NCBI GenBank assembly: GCA_965226865.1
Contig: CBDDEH010000004.1
Location: forward strand, 434,001-498,000
Length of the DNA stretch: 64,000 bases
Reading direction: 5' to 3'
DNA from: CBDDEH01 sp965226865
Lineage (GTDB): Bacteria > Chloroflexota > Dehalococcoidia > Lucifugimonadales > JAGWBF01
Shown here: one piece after another, positions 7,362 through 16,060 of the stretch
Numbering within the stretch: position 1 is the stretch's first letter
Layout: every line of letters begins with the position of its first letter
Position numbers and translations under genes: made by a program
Notes under the pieces: generated by a model
What the model was told of the DNA's origin: nothing
Seen by the model: only the letters and a program-made list of their open reading frames with translations
Databases searched by the model: none

Positions 7362-8786
7362 ATGGATCGTGACAAAAAGGCCGGGGACAGGATAGTCCGG
7401 CGTCCACGGCTGCGGGACGTGAGTCCCGCCGTCGTGAAAATGGAGCCGCTCCGGCACCCTACTCGCTATTCCTCCCCTCCTCTGATACTTTTCTACAGCT
7501 TTGCCTTACTGATTATCGTAGGCGGCCTTCTCCTCATGCTGCCTTCCGCCAGAGCGGAAGGGGGCTCCACGTCCGCCGATATAGCATTTTTCACGGCTAC
7601 TTCGGCAGTCACCGTTACGGGCCACACAGTAGTCAATACGGCGGAGTACTGGACCAATTTTGGTCACGGCGTGATTTTCACGCTCATGCTGGTGGGCGGC
7701 CTTGGTTTCACCACGATAGCCACCTTTTTCCTTATTTTGCTGGGCCAGCGTATTACTCTTCCTGAACGTATGTTAATGAGGGACACAATGGGGGTCGACC
7801 GCATGGGCGGTTTAGTGGCGGTCCTTCGAAACATCATTCTGATAGTGCTATCAATTTACGTCGTGGGGATGGTGCTGGTCTGGTGGCGTATTCACGAGCT
7901 CTTCCCGGCAGGAGAAGCATTCTGGCAGGCCGCGTTTCTTTCGGTATCCGCTTTCAACAACGCTGGCTTCTCTATATTGCCGGATGCGGGGAGCCTGGAA
8001 AACTTCTTCGACAGTACTACTCTTCTGGTTTTCGTGGCCATCCTTATTATCCTGGGAAGCATGGGCTGGACTACGCTGGTGGACATGTTCAAGCAGAAGC
8101 GGTTTTCCAGGTTTACTCTGGACTCGAAGATGGTGATCACCGCGAGCTTGGCCCTATGGATCCTTGGCGCTCTGGTGTTCTTCATAGCGGAGTACGACAA
8201 CGAAGCCACCCTTGGAAATGTTTCAGTTGCCCAGAAGGGCGTCCAGTCCATCTTTCACTCGATAAGCGGAAGGACGGCTGGATTAGTGTCCCTGGATTTC
8301 AGCAAAACAACAGAATTGACTGATCTGTTCTACCCGTTCCTCATGTTTGTGGGTGGAGCGGCAGGGTCTATAGCTGGAGGCATCAAGGTGGCGACCCTTG
8401 CCGTGATTGTTGCCGCCGTAGTTTCATCTATCAGGGGCAGGTTCCAGGCTGAGGCTTTCGACCGAGGAATACCCCAGTTTCAGGTCAACAGAGCATTGAC
8501 CGTTGCTGCGCTCGGTATTGTGTGGCTGTTCATAGTGACTCTGGCCCTTACCTTGACTGAGGACGACATCCCGTTTCTCCACCTTTGGTTCGATACCGTT
8601 TCTGCGTTTGGTACAACCGGTCTATCGACGGGCGTGCCTCCCCAGCTTAGCCTTGCTGGAAAAGCATTATTTATGGTCACTATGTTTGTAGGCAGGCTGG
8701 GGCCCCTAACTTTGGCACTGGCGCTGGCGCCCAGGGAAGAGACCACAGTGTACCGTTTTGCCGAGGAAAGAGTTAAAATAGGTTAG
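7362..8786 (+). CDS. Trk/Ktr potassium uptake membrane subunit
   Basis: A 474-residue TrkH/KtrB channel subunit with the expected four M1-P-M2 repeats. The four selectivity-filter loops are visible: TSAVTVTGHTVV near residue 80, SAFNNAGFS near 205, SGRTAGLVSLD near 305 and SAFGTTGLSTG near 415. The length matches KtrB rather than the longer TrkH. About 40 basic, soluble residues come before the first helix. The TrkA-type regulator starts 31 bases downstream and two further TrkA-like genes follow, so this is the pore of a K+ (or Na+-linked K+) uptake system. Confidence 0.94.
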   Translation: MDRDKKAGDRIVRRPRLRDVSPAVVKMEPLRHPTRYSSPPLILFYSFALLIIVGGLLLMLPSARAEGGSTSADIAFFTATSAVTVTGHTVVNTAEYWTNFGHGVIFTLMLVGGLGFTTIATFFLILLGQRITLPERMLMRDTMGVDRMGGLVAVLRNIILIVLSIYVVGMVLVWWRIHELFPAGEAFWQAAFLSVSAFNNAGFSILPDAGSLENFFDSTTLLVFVAILIILGSMGWTTLVDMFKQKRFSRFTLDSKMVITASLALWILGALVFFIAEYDNEATLGNVSVAQKGVQSIFHSISGRTAGLVSLDFSKTTELTDLFYPFLMFVGGAAGSIAGGIKVATLAVIVAAVVSSIRGRFQAEAFDRGIPQFQVNRALTVAALGIVWLFIVTLALTLTEDDIPFLHLWFDTVSAFGTTGLSTGVPPQLSLAGKALFMVTMFVGRLGPLTLALALAPREETTVYRFAEERVKIG

Positions 8787-8817
8787 CTTTGAGATTAAAC
8801 CAAAGCGAAGGTAGTCT

Positions 8818-9525
8818 GTGCAGAAACAAATTGTAGTTATTGGCCTGGGAAGATTCGGCAGCAGCTTGGCCACAGAGTTGTACCAGATGGGCCACGATGT
8901 GCTGGGAATCGACCTTGTGGAAGAAAATGTGCAAGGCATGCTGGGTCATGTTACCTACGCCGTCAGGGCTGACGCGACAAATAGCGCGGTGTTAAAAGAG
9001 TTGGGAGTTTCCAACTTCGACGTGGCTATCGTGGCCATAAGCTCGGACGTCCAGGCCAGCATTTTGGTTACGGTTCTTCTGAAGGAGCTCAAGCTGCCCT
9101 ATGTAATGGCCAGAGGTGTAAACGATCTCCACGGCCAAACCCTCGAGCGGGTAGGTGCCGACAGAGTCATTTACCCTGAGCAGGAAATGGGCCGGAGGCT
9201 GGCCCACCTTGGGTTCGATCCCGGGACACAGGATTATATGGAAGTGGCGCCTAATTACGGCATTACGAAACTCAGGCCACTAGACCAGTTCGTCAAACAT
9301 ACCCTGGAGGAGGCAGGTCTGGCCGGCGCCAGGGATAAATATGGTGTTGCGGTCCTGGCTATCAGGCGTGGGAAGGAATATCTGTTGGTTCCAGCCAAGG
9401 ATGAGGAGGTCAGGCCTGGGGATACATTGATCGTGGCAGGAAGTAACGAGCAGCTTGGCAAGATATACTCTCAACCGAAAGACAACCACTCGGATCCAGA
9501 AAGCCCGGATACCGACAAGGTTTAG
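8818..9525 (+). CDS. TrkA/KtrA-type potassium uptake regulatory subunit
   Basis: A 235-residue protein starting with GTG. Residues 1-130 form a Rossmann RCK-N domain with the intact dinucleotide loop VIGLGRFGSSLA and an acidic residue at the end of strand 2 (GIDLVEEN). The region from about 140 to 215 is an RCK-C domain ending LIVAGSNEQLGKI. A polar tail follows. It would form the cytoplasmic gating ring for the TrkH pore encoded 31 bases upstream and sense ATP/ADP or NAD(H). Confidence 0.92.
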   Translation: MQKQIVVIGLGRFGSSLATELYQMGHDVLGIDLVEENVQGMLGHVTYAVRADATNSAVLKELGVSNFDVAIVAISSDVQASILVTVLLKELKLPYVMARGVNDLHGQTLERVGADRVIYPEQEMGRRLAHLGFDPGTQDYMEVAPNYGITKLRPLDQFVKHTLEEAGLAGARDKYGVAVLAIRRGKEYLLVPAKDEEVRPGDTLIVAGSNEQLGKIYSQPKDNHSDPESPDTDKV

Positions 9526-9662
9526 ACTTTTTGGTTGGGCGATTCCACAGCAATCTAACTATTTGATCGAGGCGCTTAATAGCTCTATTCCGTAACATCA
9601 CCCTATTCAAGTCGGAGGCCGATCGCGGGACCCGTTCCCTGGCCCGTCGTGTAAAAAAGATT

Positions 9663-10085
9663 TTGGTGCCGGTCAAAGGGGACAAGGCGGGAGAAGGGGC
9701 CCTTCGATTAGCTTGCACCCTGGCCAAAGAACCCAAGGCCAAGGTATATGTAACTCATGTTATTGAGGTGAGCCTGGAGTTTCCACTGGATGCCGAAATC
9801 GACAGCTCAGCAGGAGAGGACGTCCTGAACAGGGTCGACGCGGTAGTCGAAGAGGAGGACTGCGGAGCGGCCACTGGATTTATCCAGGCGCGGCACGCTG
9901 GGCCAGCTATCGTTCAGGACGCTGCCGAGAAAGGTGCGGAGTTGATAATTATGGGTATCACATACCATAGACGCTTTGGCTCATTCACCTTTGGTAAGAC
10001 GTCCTCCTATGTGCTCGCCCATGCTCCCTGCCCCGTAATCCTTTGGAAGGAACATATTGAAGAACCGGACTTGGATAGTGGATGA
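9663..10085 (+). CDS. Universal stress protein (UspA family)
   Basis: A 140-residue UspA fold: first strand ILVPVKGD, helix GALRLACTLAKEP, and the C-terminal ATP-binding signature GITYHRRFGSFTFGKTSSYV followed by LAHAPCPVILWK. The start is unsure. TTG at 9663 is the first standard start, but the frame stays open upstream to a stop at 9564 and codes a plausible FRNITLFKSEADRGTRSLAR-like lead before KKILVPVKGD, so translation may begin earlier at an unusual codon. It lies between TrkA-type genes, where Usp domains often act with potassium or ion transporters. Confidence 0.85.
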   Translation: MVPVKGDKAGEGALRLACTLAKEPKAKVYVTHVIEVSLEFPLDAEIDSSAGEDVLNRVDAVVEEEDCGAATGFIQARHAGPAIVQDAAEKGAELIIMGITYHRRFGSFTFGKTSSYVLAHAPCPVILWKEHIEEPDLDSG

Positions 10086-10098
10086 TAGAAGTTAAGCT

Positions 10099-10518
10099 AT
10101 GAATGTTTTGGTGTACGGATGCAGTAAAGTGGGAGCTTACCTTGCCGCTGACCTGGCAAGGGACGGCAACGAGGTAACCTTGATGGACACCAATATGGAC
10201 CATCTCGATTCAGTGTTCAGCGAGCCTAACATCGAAGTGGTTCCTGCAACGGGATCGTTGATGCATGACTTGCGCCTTGTCAAAATGGACGATATGGAAG
10301 TGTTTTTCGCTCTCACCGACAACGATGCCCAAAACGCGATGGCGGCTCAGGTTGCCAGTCGAATTTTCCACGTACCTGAAGTCGTGGCACTGATTAGCGA
10401 CCCTGAGCGGCATAAGATTTATAAAGAGCTAGGTTTGGATGTCGTCTGCCCTGCTTTGGCTCTTGAGGACGCCATAAAAGGGGCGACGAAGCTGAAGGCT
10501 CAGCAGGTTGAAAGGTAA
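10099..10518 (+). CDS. Single-domain TrkA-N (RCK-N) protein
   Basis: A 139-residue protein with only the Rossmann RCK-N domain and no RCK-C domain. The dinucleotide loop is altered: VYGCSKVGAYLA has Ser where the second Gly of GxGxxG is expected, so nucleotide binding may be weakened. The rest (strand ending LMDTNMDHL, TGSLMHDLRLVKMDDMEVFF, ALTDNDAQNAMAAQVA) is well conserved. It precedes a full TrkA protein by 3 bases, so the pair may form a mixed ring. Confidence 0.88.
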   Translation: MNVLVYGCSKVGAYLAADLARDGNEVTLMDTNMDHLDSVFSEPNIEVVPATGSLMHDLRLVKMDDMEVFFALTDNDAQNAMAAQVASRIFHVPEVVALISDPERHKIYKELGLDVVCPALALEDAIKGATKLKAQQVER

Positions 10519-10521
10519 GCC

Positions 10522-11184
10522 ATGTTCATTGTTGTAGTAGGGTGCGGGAGGGTCGGCTATCAGCTTACAAAATCTCTTCTGGCCACAGGACATGAGGTGG
10601 TGGTTATCGAGAAAGATGAGGGTAGGTGTAAAGCTCTAAACGATGAGGTCGGCACTGTAGCTATGAGGGGAGATGGGACGGAAGTAAGGGTGTTAAAGGA
10701 AAGTGGTGCCGCCAGAGCAGATGTCATTGTGGCTGTCACCGACATGGATGAGGACAACCTGTCCGTCTGCCAAATAGCCAAGCACTCCTTTGATACACCC
10801 AAGACCATGGCATTGGTAAAGGACCCTCAGATTGACGTGCTGTTCAAGATACTAGGTGTGGATGGTATCGTTAACAGCACACATCTTGCCCTGTCGGCCA
10901 TTGAGGATGAGATTCCAGGCAGGGCCCTCGTGCATCTTATGGACTTGAAAGATCACAGGATGGAGATGATAAGCGTAAACATTCCTCCGGATGGTGTCAT
11001 GGTTGGAAAACCCTTAAGTGAGATAGATCTCCCGCCAAACAGTTTCATATCATTAGTAGTCAAAGAAGACGAGTCTGTGCTCCCTTCTGACGGCGTGGTG
11101 ATAGGTTCGGGGGACGACATCGTGGTAGTGACGGATCCGGACAAAGAGCAACTTCTTTATGAGACCCTTACGGAAGTAAAGTAA
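10522..11184 (+). CDS. TrkA-type regulatory protein, RCK-N plus RCK-C
   Basis: A 220-residue protein with an intact VVGCGRVGYQL loop, acidic residue at the end of strand 2 (VVIEKDEGR), and an RCK-C domain from about 140 (VNIPPDGVMVGKPLSEIDLP ... DDIVVVTDPDKEQLL). It starts 3 bases after the single-domain TrkA-N gene and overlaps pheA by one base (TAATG). It is a third TrkA-like protein beside one TrkH, presumably part of the same potassium uptake control. Confidence 0.9.
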   Translation: MFIVVVGCGRVGYQLTKSLLATGHEVVVIEKDEGRCKALNDEVGTVAMRGDGTEVRVLKESGAARADVIVAVTDMDEDNLSVCQIAKHSFDTPKTMALVKDPQIDVLFKILGVDGIVNSTHLALSAIEDEIPGRALVHLMDLKDHRMEMISVNIPPDGVMVGKPLSEIDLPPNSFISLVVKEDESVLPSDGVVIGSGDDIVVVTDPDKEQLLYETLTEVK

Positions 11185-12020
11185 TGGGAAATCGAATAGC
11201 TTTCCTTGGGCCGACAGGAACTTTCTCAGAAGAGGCGGCCCTGGTCTACATCTCTGATGCGGAGCTTGAACCCTTCCCCAGCATAACGGCGGTAGCTCTT
11301 GCGGTGGCTTCTGGAATCGTCGATGAGGGAGTAGTGCCCATCGAAAACAGTCTTCAGGGCTCCGTTACTGATACCCTCGATATCCTGATACAGGAAGCAA
11401 GGTTGTTCATTCGAAGAGAGCTGGTACTGCCAATAGAACAATGCTTGTTGGTGAAGAACGGAAGCCGTACTCCTGAAATCCAGGCGATTTATTCTCATCC
11501 CCAAGCCCTCGGACAATGCAGGAACTTTATTGACCGGTGCTTCCCAAAGGCCCAGCTCGTGGCTTCCCTTAGCACAGTCTCCGCTGTTGAGGATATGTTA
11601 TCGAGTTCCGCGCCCAGTGCCTCCATCTCCCATAAGCGGGCCGCAAGGGTCTACGACGTGGAGATTATGGCTGAAGCGATACAGGACAATCCGTCGAATG
11701 CTACCCGCTTCGTCATTCTCGCCAAAACCGATCATGAGCCCACCGGAGATGACAAAACATCCCTGTGCCTTGCCTTCTCGTCCGATCAGCCCGGGCAGCT
11801 ACACAGCGTTCTAGCGGAGTTCGCCAAACGTAACATCAACCTGGCCAAGGTGGAATCCCGGCCCACTAAGCAGTCCCTGGGCCAGTATATCTTTCTGATT
11901 GATTGTGAAGGTCACAGGGAAGACTCGTTGCTCAGCGAAACCATCACAGCCGTCGAGGCGCAAGCTTCTACGGTGAAGATCTTCGGCTCTTATCCGCGCT
12001 GGATAGATAAGAAGAGCTGA
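11184..12020 (+). CDS. pheA: Prephenate dehydratase
   Basis: A 278-residue monofunctional prephenate dehydratase that makes phenylpyruvate for phenylalanine synthesis. The catalytic domain starts at residue 3 with RIAFLGPTGTFSEEAAL, shows VVPIENSLQGSVTDTLDIL, and ends with the NPSNATRFVIL segment holding the catalytic Thr. An ACT domain follows from about 190 (DKTSLCLAFSSDQPGQLHSV, ESRPTKQ), the usual site for phenylalanine feedback. There is no chorismate mutase domain. Its ATG overlaps the stop of the trkA gene by one base; trpB lies convergently downstream. Confidence 0.95.
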   Translation: MGNRIAFLGPTGTFSEEAALVYISDAELEPFPSITAVALAVASGIVDEGVVPIENSLQGSVTDTLDILIQEARLFIRRELVLPIEQCLLVKNGSRTPEIQAIYSHPQALGQCRNFIDRCFPKAQLVASLSTVSAVEDMLSSSAPSASISHKRAARVYDVEIMAEAIQDNPSNATRFVILAKTDHEPTGDDKTSLCLAFSSDQPGQLHSVLAEFAKRNINLAKVESRPTKQSLGQYIFLIDCEGHREDSLLSETITAVEAQASTVKIFGSYPRWIDKKS

Positions 12021-12050
12021 GATCTCCGGCCGGCCAGTTGACAGGGCCGT

Positions 12051-13253
12051 TTAGATATGCAGGCCGCTGGCTTCAGCTACAATGTGGATATCTTTGTCGC
12101 CACGTCCGCTCAGACAAACCAATATGATCTCGTCGGAGCGTTTTTCGGCTGCCAGTTTTGCGGCGTGATATATGGCATGGGCCGGTTCTAGGGCTGGAAT
12201 GATCCCCTCGGTGCGACAGAGAAGGTGGAACCCCTCCAGGGCGTCTTGGTCGTTGGCTGCCAGATACTCAGCCCGCCCAGTTTCCTTTAAGTAGCTATGT
12301 TCGGGTCCAACACCGGGGTAGTCTAAGCCAGCCGAGATGCTGTGAGTCTCTGAGACTTGACCGTGCCCATCTTGAAGTAGATACGAGAACGAGCCATGAA
12401 GCACACCCGGACTGCCTTCCGAAAGGGGAGCGGCGTTCTTATTAACCCCCTCACCGCCAGCTTCCACACCTATTAGTTTCACCCCTTCATCCGATACGAA
12501 CGAATGAAACATCCCTATGGCATTGCTGCCGCCACCCACGCAAGCCAGTACGTAGTCAGGCAGACGTGCCTCCGCTCCTAAGACCTGGCTTCTGGACTCG
12601 TTGCCGATTACCGACTGGAAGTCCCGAACCATCATTGGGTAAGGGTGAGGCCCGACCGCGCTTCCCAGCAAATAATGGCTGGTTTCTACGTTGGTTACCC
12701 AGTCTCTTATAGCCTCGTTAATGGCGTCTTTAAGGGTACGGCTTCCCGAGTCAACTCTTCTGACTTCAGCATTCAACAGACGCATACGATACACGTTGGG
12801 CGACTGGCGTTTAATATCCTCGGCGCCCATATACACTACGCACTCCAGACCCATCATGGCACATACTGTGGCGGCGGCAACGCCGTGCTGACCTGCGCCG
12901 GTTTCGGCGATAATTCGGCGTTTGCCTATGTACTTAGCTAGCAGCGCCTGTCCCAGAGCGTTGTTAATTTTGTGGGCGCCGGTATGAGCAAGATCTTCTC
13001 GCTTCAGGTAAATCTTGGCGCCGCCACTGTGTTTTGTAAGCCCCTTGGCGAAATACAGCGGTGTGGGCCTCCCTGCGTACGTGCTGCTCAGAAGGTCTAA
13101 TTCCCGCTGGAAGGACTCGTCAGTCCTGGCTTCCCGGTACGACCGGTCCAGGTCTTCTAGGGCGGTCATCAAAGTTTCGGGTACGAATCGTCCTCCGAAC
13201 GGTCCGAATCGGCCTCGCTGGTCTGGGAAAGTTTCGGTGTCGACCATGCTCAA
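12051..13253 (-). CDS. trpB: Tryptophan synthase beta chain
   Basis: A 400-residue PLP enzyme that joins indole and serine. The PLP lysine is K95 in HTGAHKINNALGQ, and the phosphate-binding loop is VGGGSNAIGMF near residue 237. It begins with the TrpB1-type N-terminus GRFGPFGGRFVPETLM, which points to the canonical alpha-dependent TrpB. trpF lies 8 bases upstream on the same strand, so the two are translated from one message; trpA is not in the window. Confidence 0.96.
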   Translation of the reverse strand: MSMVDTETFPDQRGRFGPFGGRFVPETLMTALEDLDRSYREARTDESFQRELDLLSSTYAGRPTPLYFAKGLTKHSGGAKIYLKREDLAHTGAHKINNALGQALLAKYIGKRRIIAETGAGQHGVAAATVCAMMGLECVVYMGAEDIKRQSPNVYRMRLLNAEVRRVDSGSRTLKDAINEAIRDWVTNVETSHYLLGSAVGPHPYPMMVRDFQSVIGNESRSQVLGAEARLPDYVLACVGGGSNAIGMFHSFVSDEGVKLIGVEAGGEGVNKNAAPLSEGSPGVLHGSFSYLLQDGHGQVSETHSISAGLDYPGVGPEHSYLKETGRAEYLAANDQDALEGFHLLCRTEGIIPALEPAHAIYHAAKLAAEKRSDEIILVCLSGRGDKDIHIVAEASGLHI

Positions 13254-13261
13254 GTTGCTCC

Positions 13262-13945
13262 CTAGTTTTTCGATGAGCGGGTCTCCACTCGACTTGGCAA
13301 GCGGACCGCATTGATAAATTCCGTGATCTTGCCGGAGTCCTTGATGCCATCTGTCTCAACTCCGCTGGACACGTCCACACCCCAAGGGTTCACTTTGTCG
13401 ACCGCATCTCCCACATTTTGAGGAGTCAGTCCGCCTGCTAGCAGAAAGGCAAACCCTTGCTTGGCAAGCACATTTGCGATTTCATGGTTAAAACTCTGTC
13501 CGGTTCCTCCGTCGAGGCCGTCCACTTTGCTATCGAGAGTTATCTTATGACCACGCTCCTGAAAAGAAGCGATTTTCTGGGAAAGGTCGGCCGCCGAGGT
13601 AGCTACGTCCCGTGAGTCGTCTACGTGGAGGACCTTTATCAAGGGTTTCGCTACCTGCTTACAGTACTCGACGGACTCACTGCCGCAAAGCTGTACCATG
13701 TCCAGCTCGCACTCTCGGGCAATGCGGTTCACTTCGTCCAATGGTTGGTTAGCGAATAGCCCGACTATCAGGGGGGACTTTCCAACCTGGTGCCGCAAAG
13801 CTGCGATTATTTCGCTGGCTTTGTCGGACTCTATCTTCCGTCTCCGGCCAGGTACGAACACCAGCCCCAAAAAATCGGCTCCGGCGTTTGCCGCAGCCAG
13901 AGCGTGAGGGGTATCCTGTATCCCGCAGATTTTTACTTTGGTCAT
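13262..13945 (-). CDS. trpF: Phosphoribosylanthranilate isomerase
   Basis: A 227-residue TIM barrel that converts PRA to CdRP in tryptophan synthesis. The catalytic Cys is C7 in KVKICGIQD and the catalytic Asp lies in PWGVDVSSGVE near the end; LLAGGLTPQNV is the phosphate loop. It is the first gene of a trpF-trpB pair. A TATAAT box lies on the minus strand at 13986-13991, about 40 bases upstream of the start, with no convincing -35 element. Confidence 0.95.
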   Translation of the reverse strand: MTKVKICGIQDTPHALAAANAGADFLGLVFVPGRRRKIESDKASEIIAALRHQVGKSPLIVGLFANQPLDEVNRIARECELDMVQLCGSESVEYCKQVAKPLIKVLHVDDSRDVATSAADLSQKIASFQERGHKITLDSKVDGLDGGTGQSFNHEIANVLAKQGFAFLLAGGLTPQNVGDAVDKVNPWGVDVSSGVETDGIKDSGKITEFINAVRLPSRVETRSSKN

Positions 13946-14054
13946 GACGTCTTGGTTCTGCTAGAAGTTATTAGATGTTAATCGCATTATACTCCTTTAT
14001 GCTTAGTGCCTATCCGAAATCAGGTCATCCCCCTGTGTTAAAGTGGTATTTCTC

Positions 14055-14084
14055 TTGTTGCTATCTGTTGGATTGGGATAAACT
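14055..14084 (+). promoter_or_regulatory. Predicted prfA promoter, near-leaderless
   Basis: TTGTTG at 14055-14060 and TAAACT at 14079-14084 are separated by 18 bases. The start codon of prfA follows the -10 box by only 9 bases, so the transcript should carry a leader of about 0-3 bases and no Shine-Dalgarno site. Confidence 0.5.
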
Positions 14085-14093
14085 TACGTAGAC

Positions 14094-15176
14094 ATGTTAG
14101 ATTCTTTGATCAGCAAGCTAGCCTCCGTAGAGGACAGGTTCAATCAAATAGAAGAGCTCATGGCAAGGCCCGACATTGCCGCCGACTATGAGCGCGTCCA
14201 AGAGCTTGCCAAAGAGAGGGCCTCGATTGAGGGATTGGTCTCGATGTATCGGGAGCACCGCGACCTGATTGAAGAGAAAGAGGATGTCCGGGCTATTCTG
14301 ACCGAGGGTTCAGACACTGAATTGACCGCACTGGCCAAAGCTGAACTTCAGAACTTGGAAGAACGTCTCGAAATACTAACCCAAAAAACAAAAATCGCTA
14401 TGCTGCCTAAAGACCCAAGAGAGGGTAAAAATGTCATCGTCGAGATAAGAGAAGGAGTCGGCGGCGAGGAGGCCAGCCTGTTCGCAGCCGATCTATATCG
14501 CATGTATACCCGTTTGGCCCTTCTCCGTGGCTGGGACGTAGAGCCATTAAGCTCCAGTCCAACGGATCGGGGAGGTTTTAAGGAGATTGTGTTCGAGGTT
14601 CGGGGAAAGGATGCTTATAGCCGGCTGAAGTATGAAATGGGTGGCCACCGGGTTCAACGTGTGCCCGTTACCGAAGCTTCCGGTAGGATCCACACATCTA
14701 CGTCGACTGTGGCGGTGCTGCCGGAACCGGACGAAGTCGAGTTCAAGCTGAATTCAGACGAACTCCGGATCGACGTATACCACGCAGGGGGCCACGGTGG
14801 GCAAAACGTAAATAAAGTGGCTACCGCCATTCGGGTCACCCACGTCCCCACAGGAACGGTTGCTGTATGTCAGGATGAACGCTCCCAGTTCAAGAACAAG
14901 CAAAAGGCGCTGGCGATTCTAAGGTCGAGGTTGTACGAGGCCCAACAGCGGAAACAAGAAAGCGAGATCGTCGAGGCTAGACGGGCACAAGTTGGAACAG
15001 GAGAGCGGGCTGAGAAGGTCAGGACGTACAACTTTCCCCAGGACAGAGTCACGGACCATCGTATCGGCAGCTCTTTCCACGGAATCCAGCAGATCTTGGA
15101 TGGCAGCCTGGACCCGATTACCGACGCTCTCGCCGCCGCCGAGCAGGCCAGTCTGCTGGAACAAGCCACCGCATGA
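14094..15176 (+). CDS. prfA: Peptide chain release factor 1
   Basis: A 360-residue class I release factor for UAA and UAG. It shows the RF1 anticodon tripeptide PVT in RVQRVPVTEASGRIH and the peptidyl-hydrolysis GGQ in AGGHGGQNVNKV. It overlaps the following prmC by 4 bases (ATGA), which fits the common pairing of a release factor with the enzyme that methylates the Gln of GGQ. The start codon lies only 9 bases after a plausible -10 box. Confidence 0.97.
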   Translation: MLDSLISKLASVEDRFNQIEELMARPDIAADYERVQELAKERASIEGLVSMYREHRDLIEEKEDVRAILTEGSDTELTALAKAELQNLEERLEILTQKTKIAMLPKDPREGKNVIVEIREGVGGEEASLFAADLYRMYTRLALLRGWDVEPLSSSPTDRGGFKEIVFEVRGKDAYSRLKYEMGGHRVQRVPVTEASGRIHTSTSTVAVLPEPDEVEFKLNSDELRIDVYHAGGHGGQNVNKVATAIRVTHVPTGTVAVCQDERSQFKNKQKALAILRSRLYEAQQRKQESEIVEARRAQVGTGERAEKVRTYNFPQDRVTDHRIGSSFHGIQQILDGSLDPITDALAAAEQASLLEQATA

Positions 15177-16060
15177 CCGTCGAATTACTTTGTTTGGCGA
15201 CTGTGCGGGAAGCTCTTCTTCACGCAAGAGATTCCCTTGTCGCCGCTGGAATTCCTGACGCGCACATTGAAGCAGAGCTCCTTCTGGGTCACTTCCTTGG
15301 CGTGCCGAATCATCACCTTTACGCCTTCCCTGGCCAAGAGCTGACCCTTCAGCAAGTGGAGCTTCTTAACGGTGCCTTGGATAGGTGTCTGAACCGGGAG
15401 CCGCTTGCATACATCTTGGGCCACAGGGAGTTCTACGACATAGATATGGTTGTGGAGCCTGGCGTGTTAATTCCCCGTCCGGAGACCGAGATGCTTGTGG
15501 AACTCGTGCTTGCGTTGTCCAGGGGTCGTCACGGTGACAAAGAGGTGTCGATCGCTGAACCTGGCACAGGTTGTGGAGCTATCTCCATCTGCCTGGCCAA
15601 GCACTTACCGAAAGCGAAAGTCTTTGCTACGGATACATCGGAGAAGGCCCTTAGAATCGCCAAACACAACGTCCAACAGCTTGACGTGGGAGGTCAGGTA
15701 ACTCTGATGAAAGGGGACCTGCTTCGGCCGGTCCCTGAAAAGGTAGACATTATAGTAGCCAACCTCCCCTATATACCCACCGATCAGATTCCAGGTCTCC
15801 AACCAGAAGTTCGATGGGAGCCAAGGGAAGCGCTGGATGGAGGCATTGACGGTCTCGAAACGATGATGAGGATGCTCAATCAGGCCACAGATAAGATTCG
15901 TGAAGATGGAGCGATCATTCTTGAAATGGACCCCGGCCAGGTACCGAGCTTGAAGGACCTCGCTAATAAGCTATTTCCCGCCGCGACCGTTACTGTTGAG
16001 CAGGACTTGGGTCATCTGGACAGGGCGTTGGCAATACAGCTAGGCCCTGGCGCTATTTAA
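15173..16060 (+). CDS. prmC: Release factor glutamine methyltransferase PrmC
   Basis: A 295-residue SAM enzyme that methylates the Gln of the GGQ loop in RF1 and RF2. After an N-terminal helical domain, motif I reads IAEPGTGCGAISICLA and the catalytic tetrapeptide is NLPY in IIVANLPYIP, a variant of the usual NPPY. The start overlaps the prfA stop by 4 bases. The 3' end overlaps the convergent MmgE/PrpD gene by 4 bases. Confidence 0.94.
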   Translation: MTVELLCLATVREALLHARDSLVAAGIPDAHIEAELLLGHFLGVPNHHLYAFPGQELTLQQVELLNGALDRCLNREPLAYILGHREFYDIDMVVEPGVLIPRPETEMLVELVLALSRGRHGDKEVSIAEPGTGCGAISICLAKHLPKAKVFATDTSEKALRIAKHNVQQLDVGGQVTLMKGDLLRPVPEKVDIIVANLPYIPTDQIPGLQPEVRWEPREALDGGIDGLETMMRMLNQATDKIREDGAIILEMDPGQVPSLKDLANKLFPAATVTVEQDLGHLDRALAIQLGPGAI

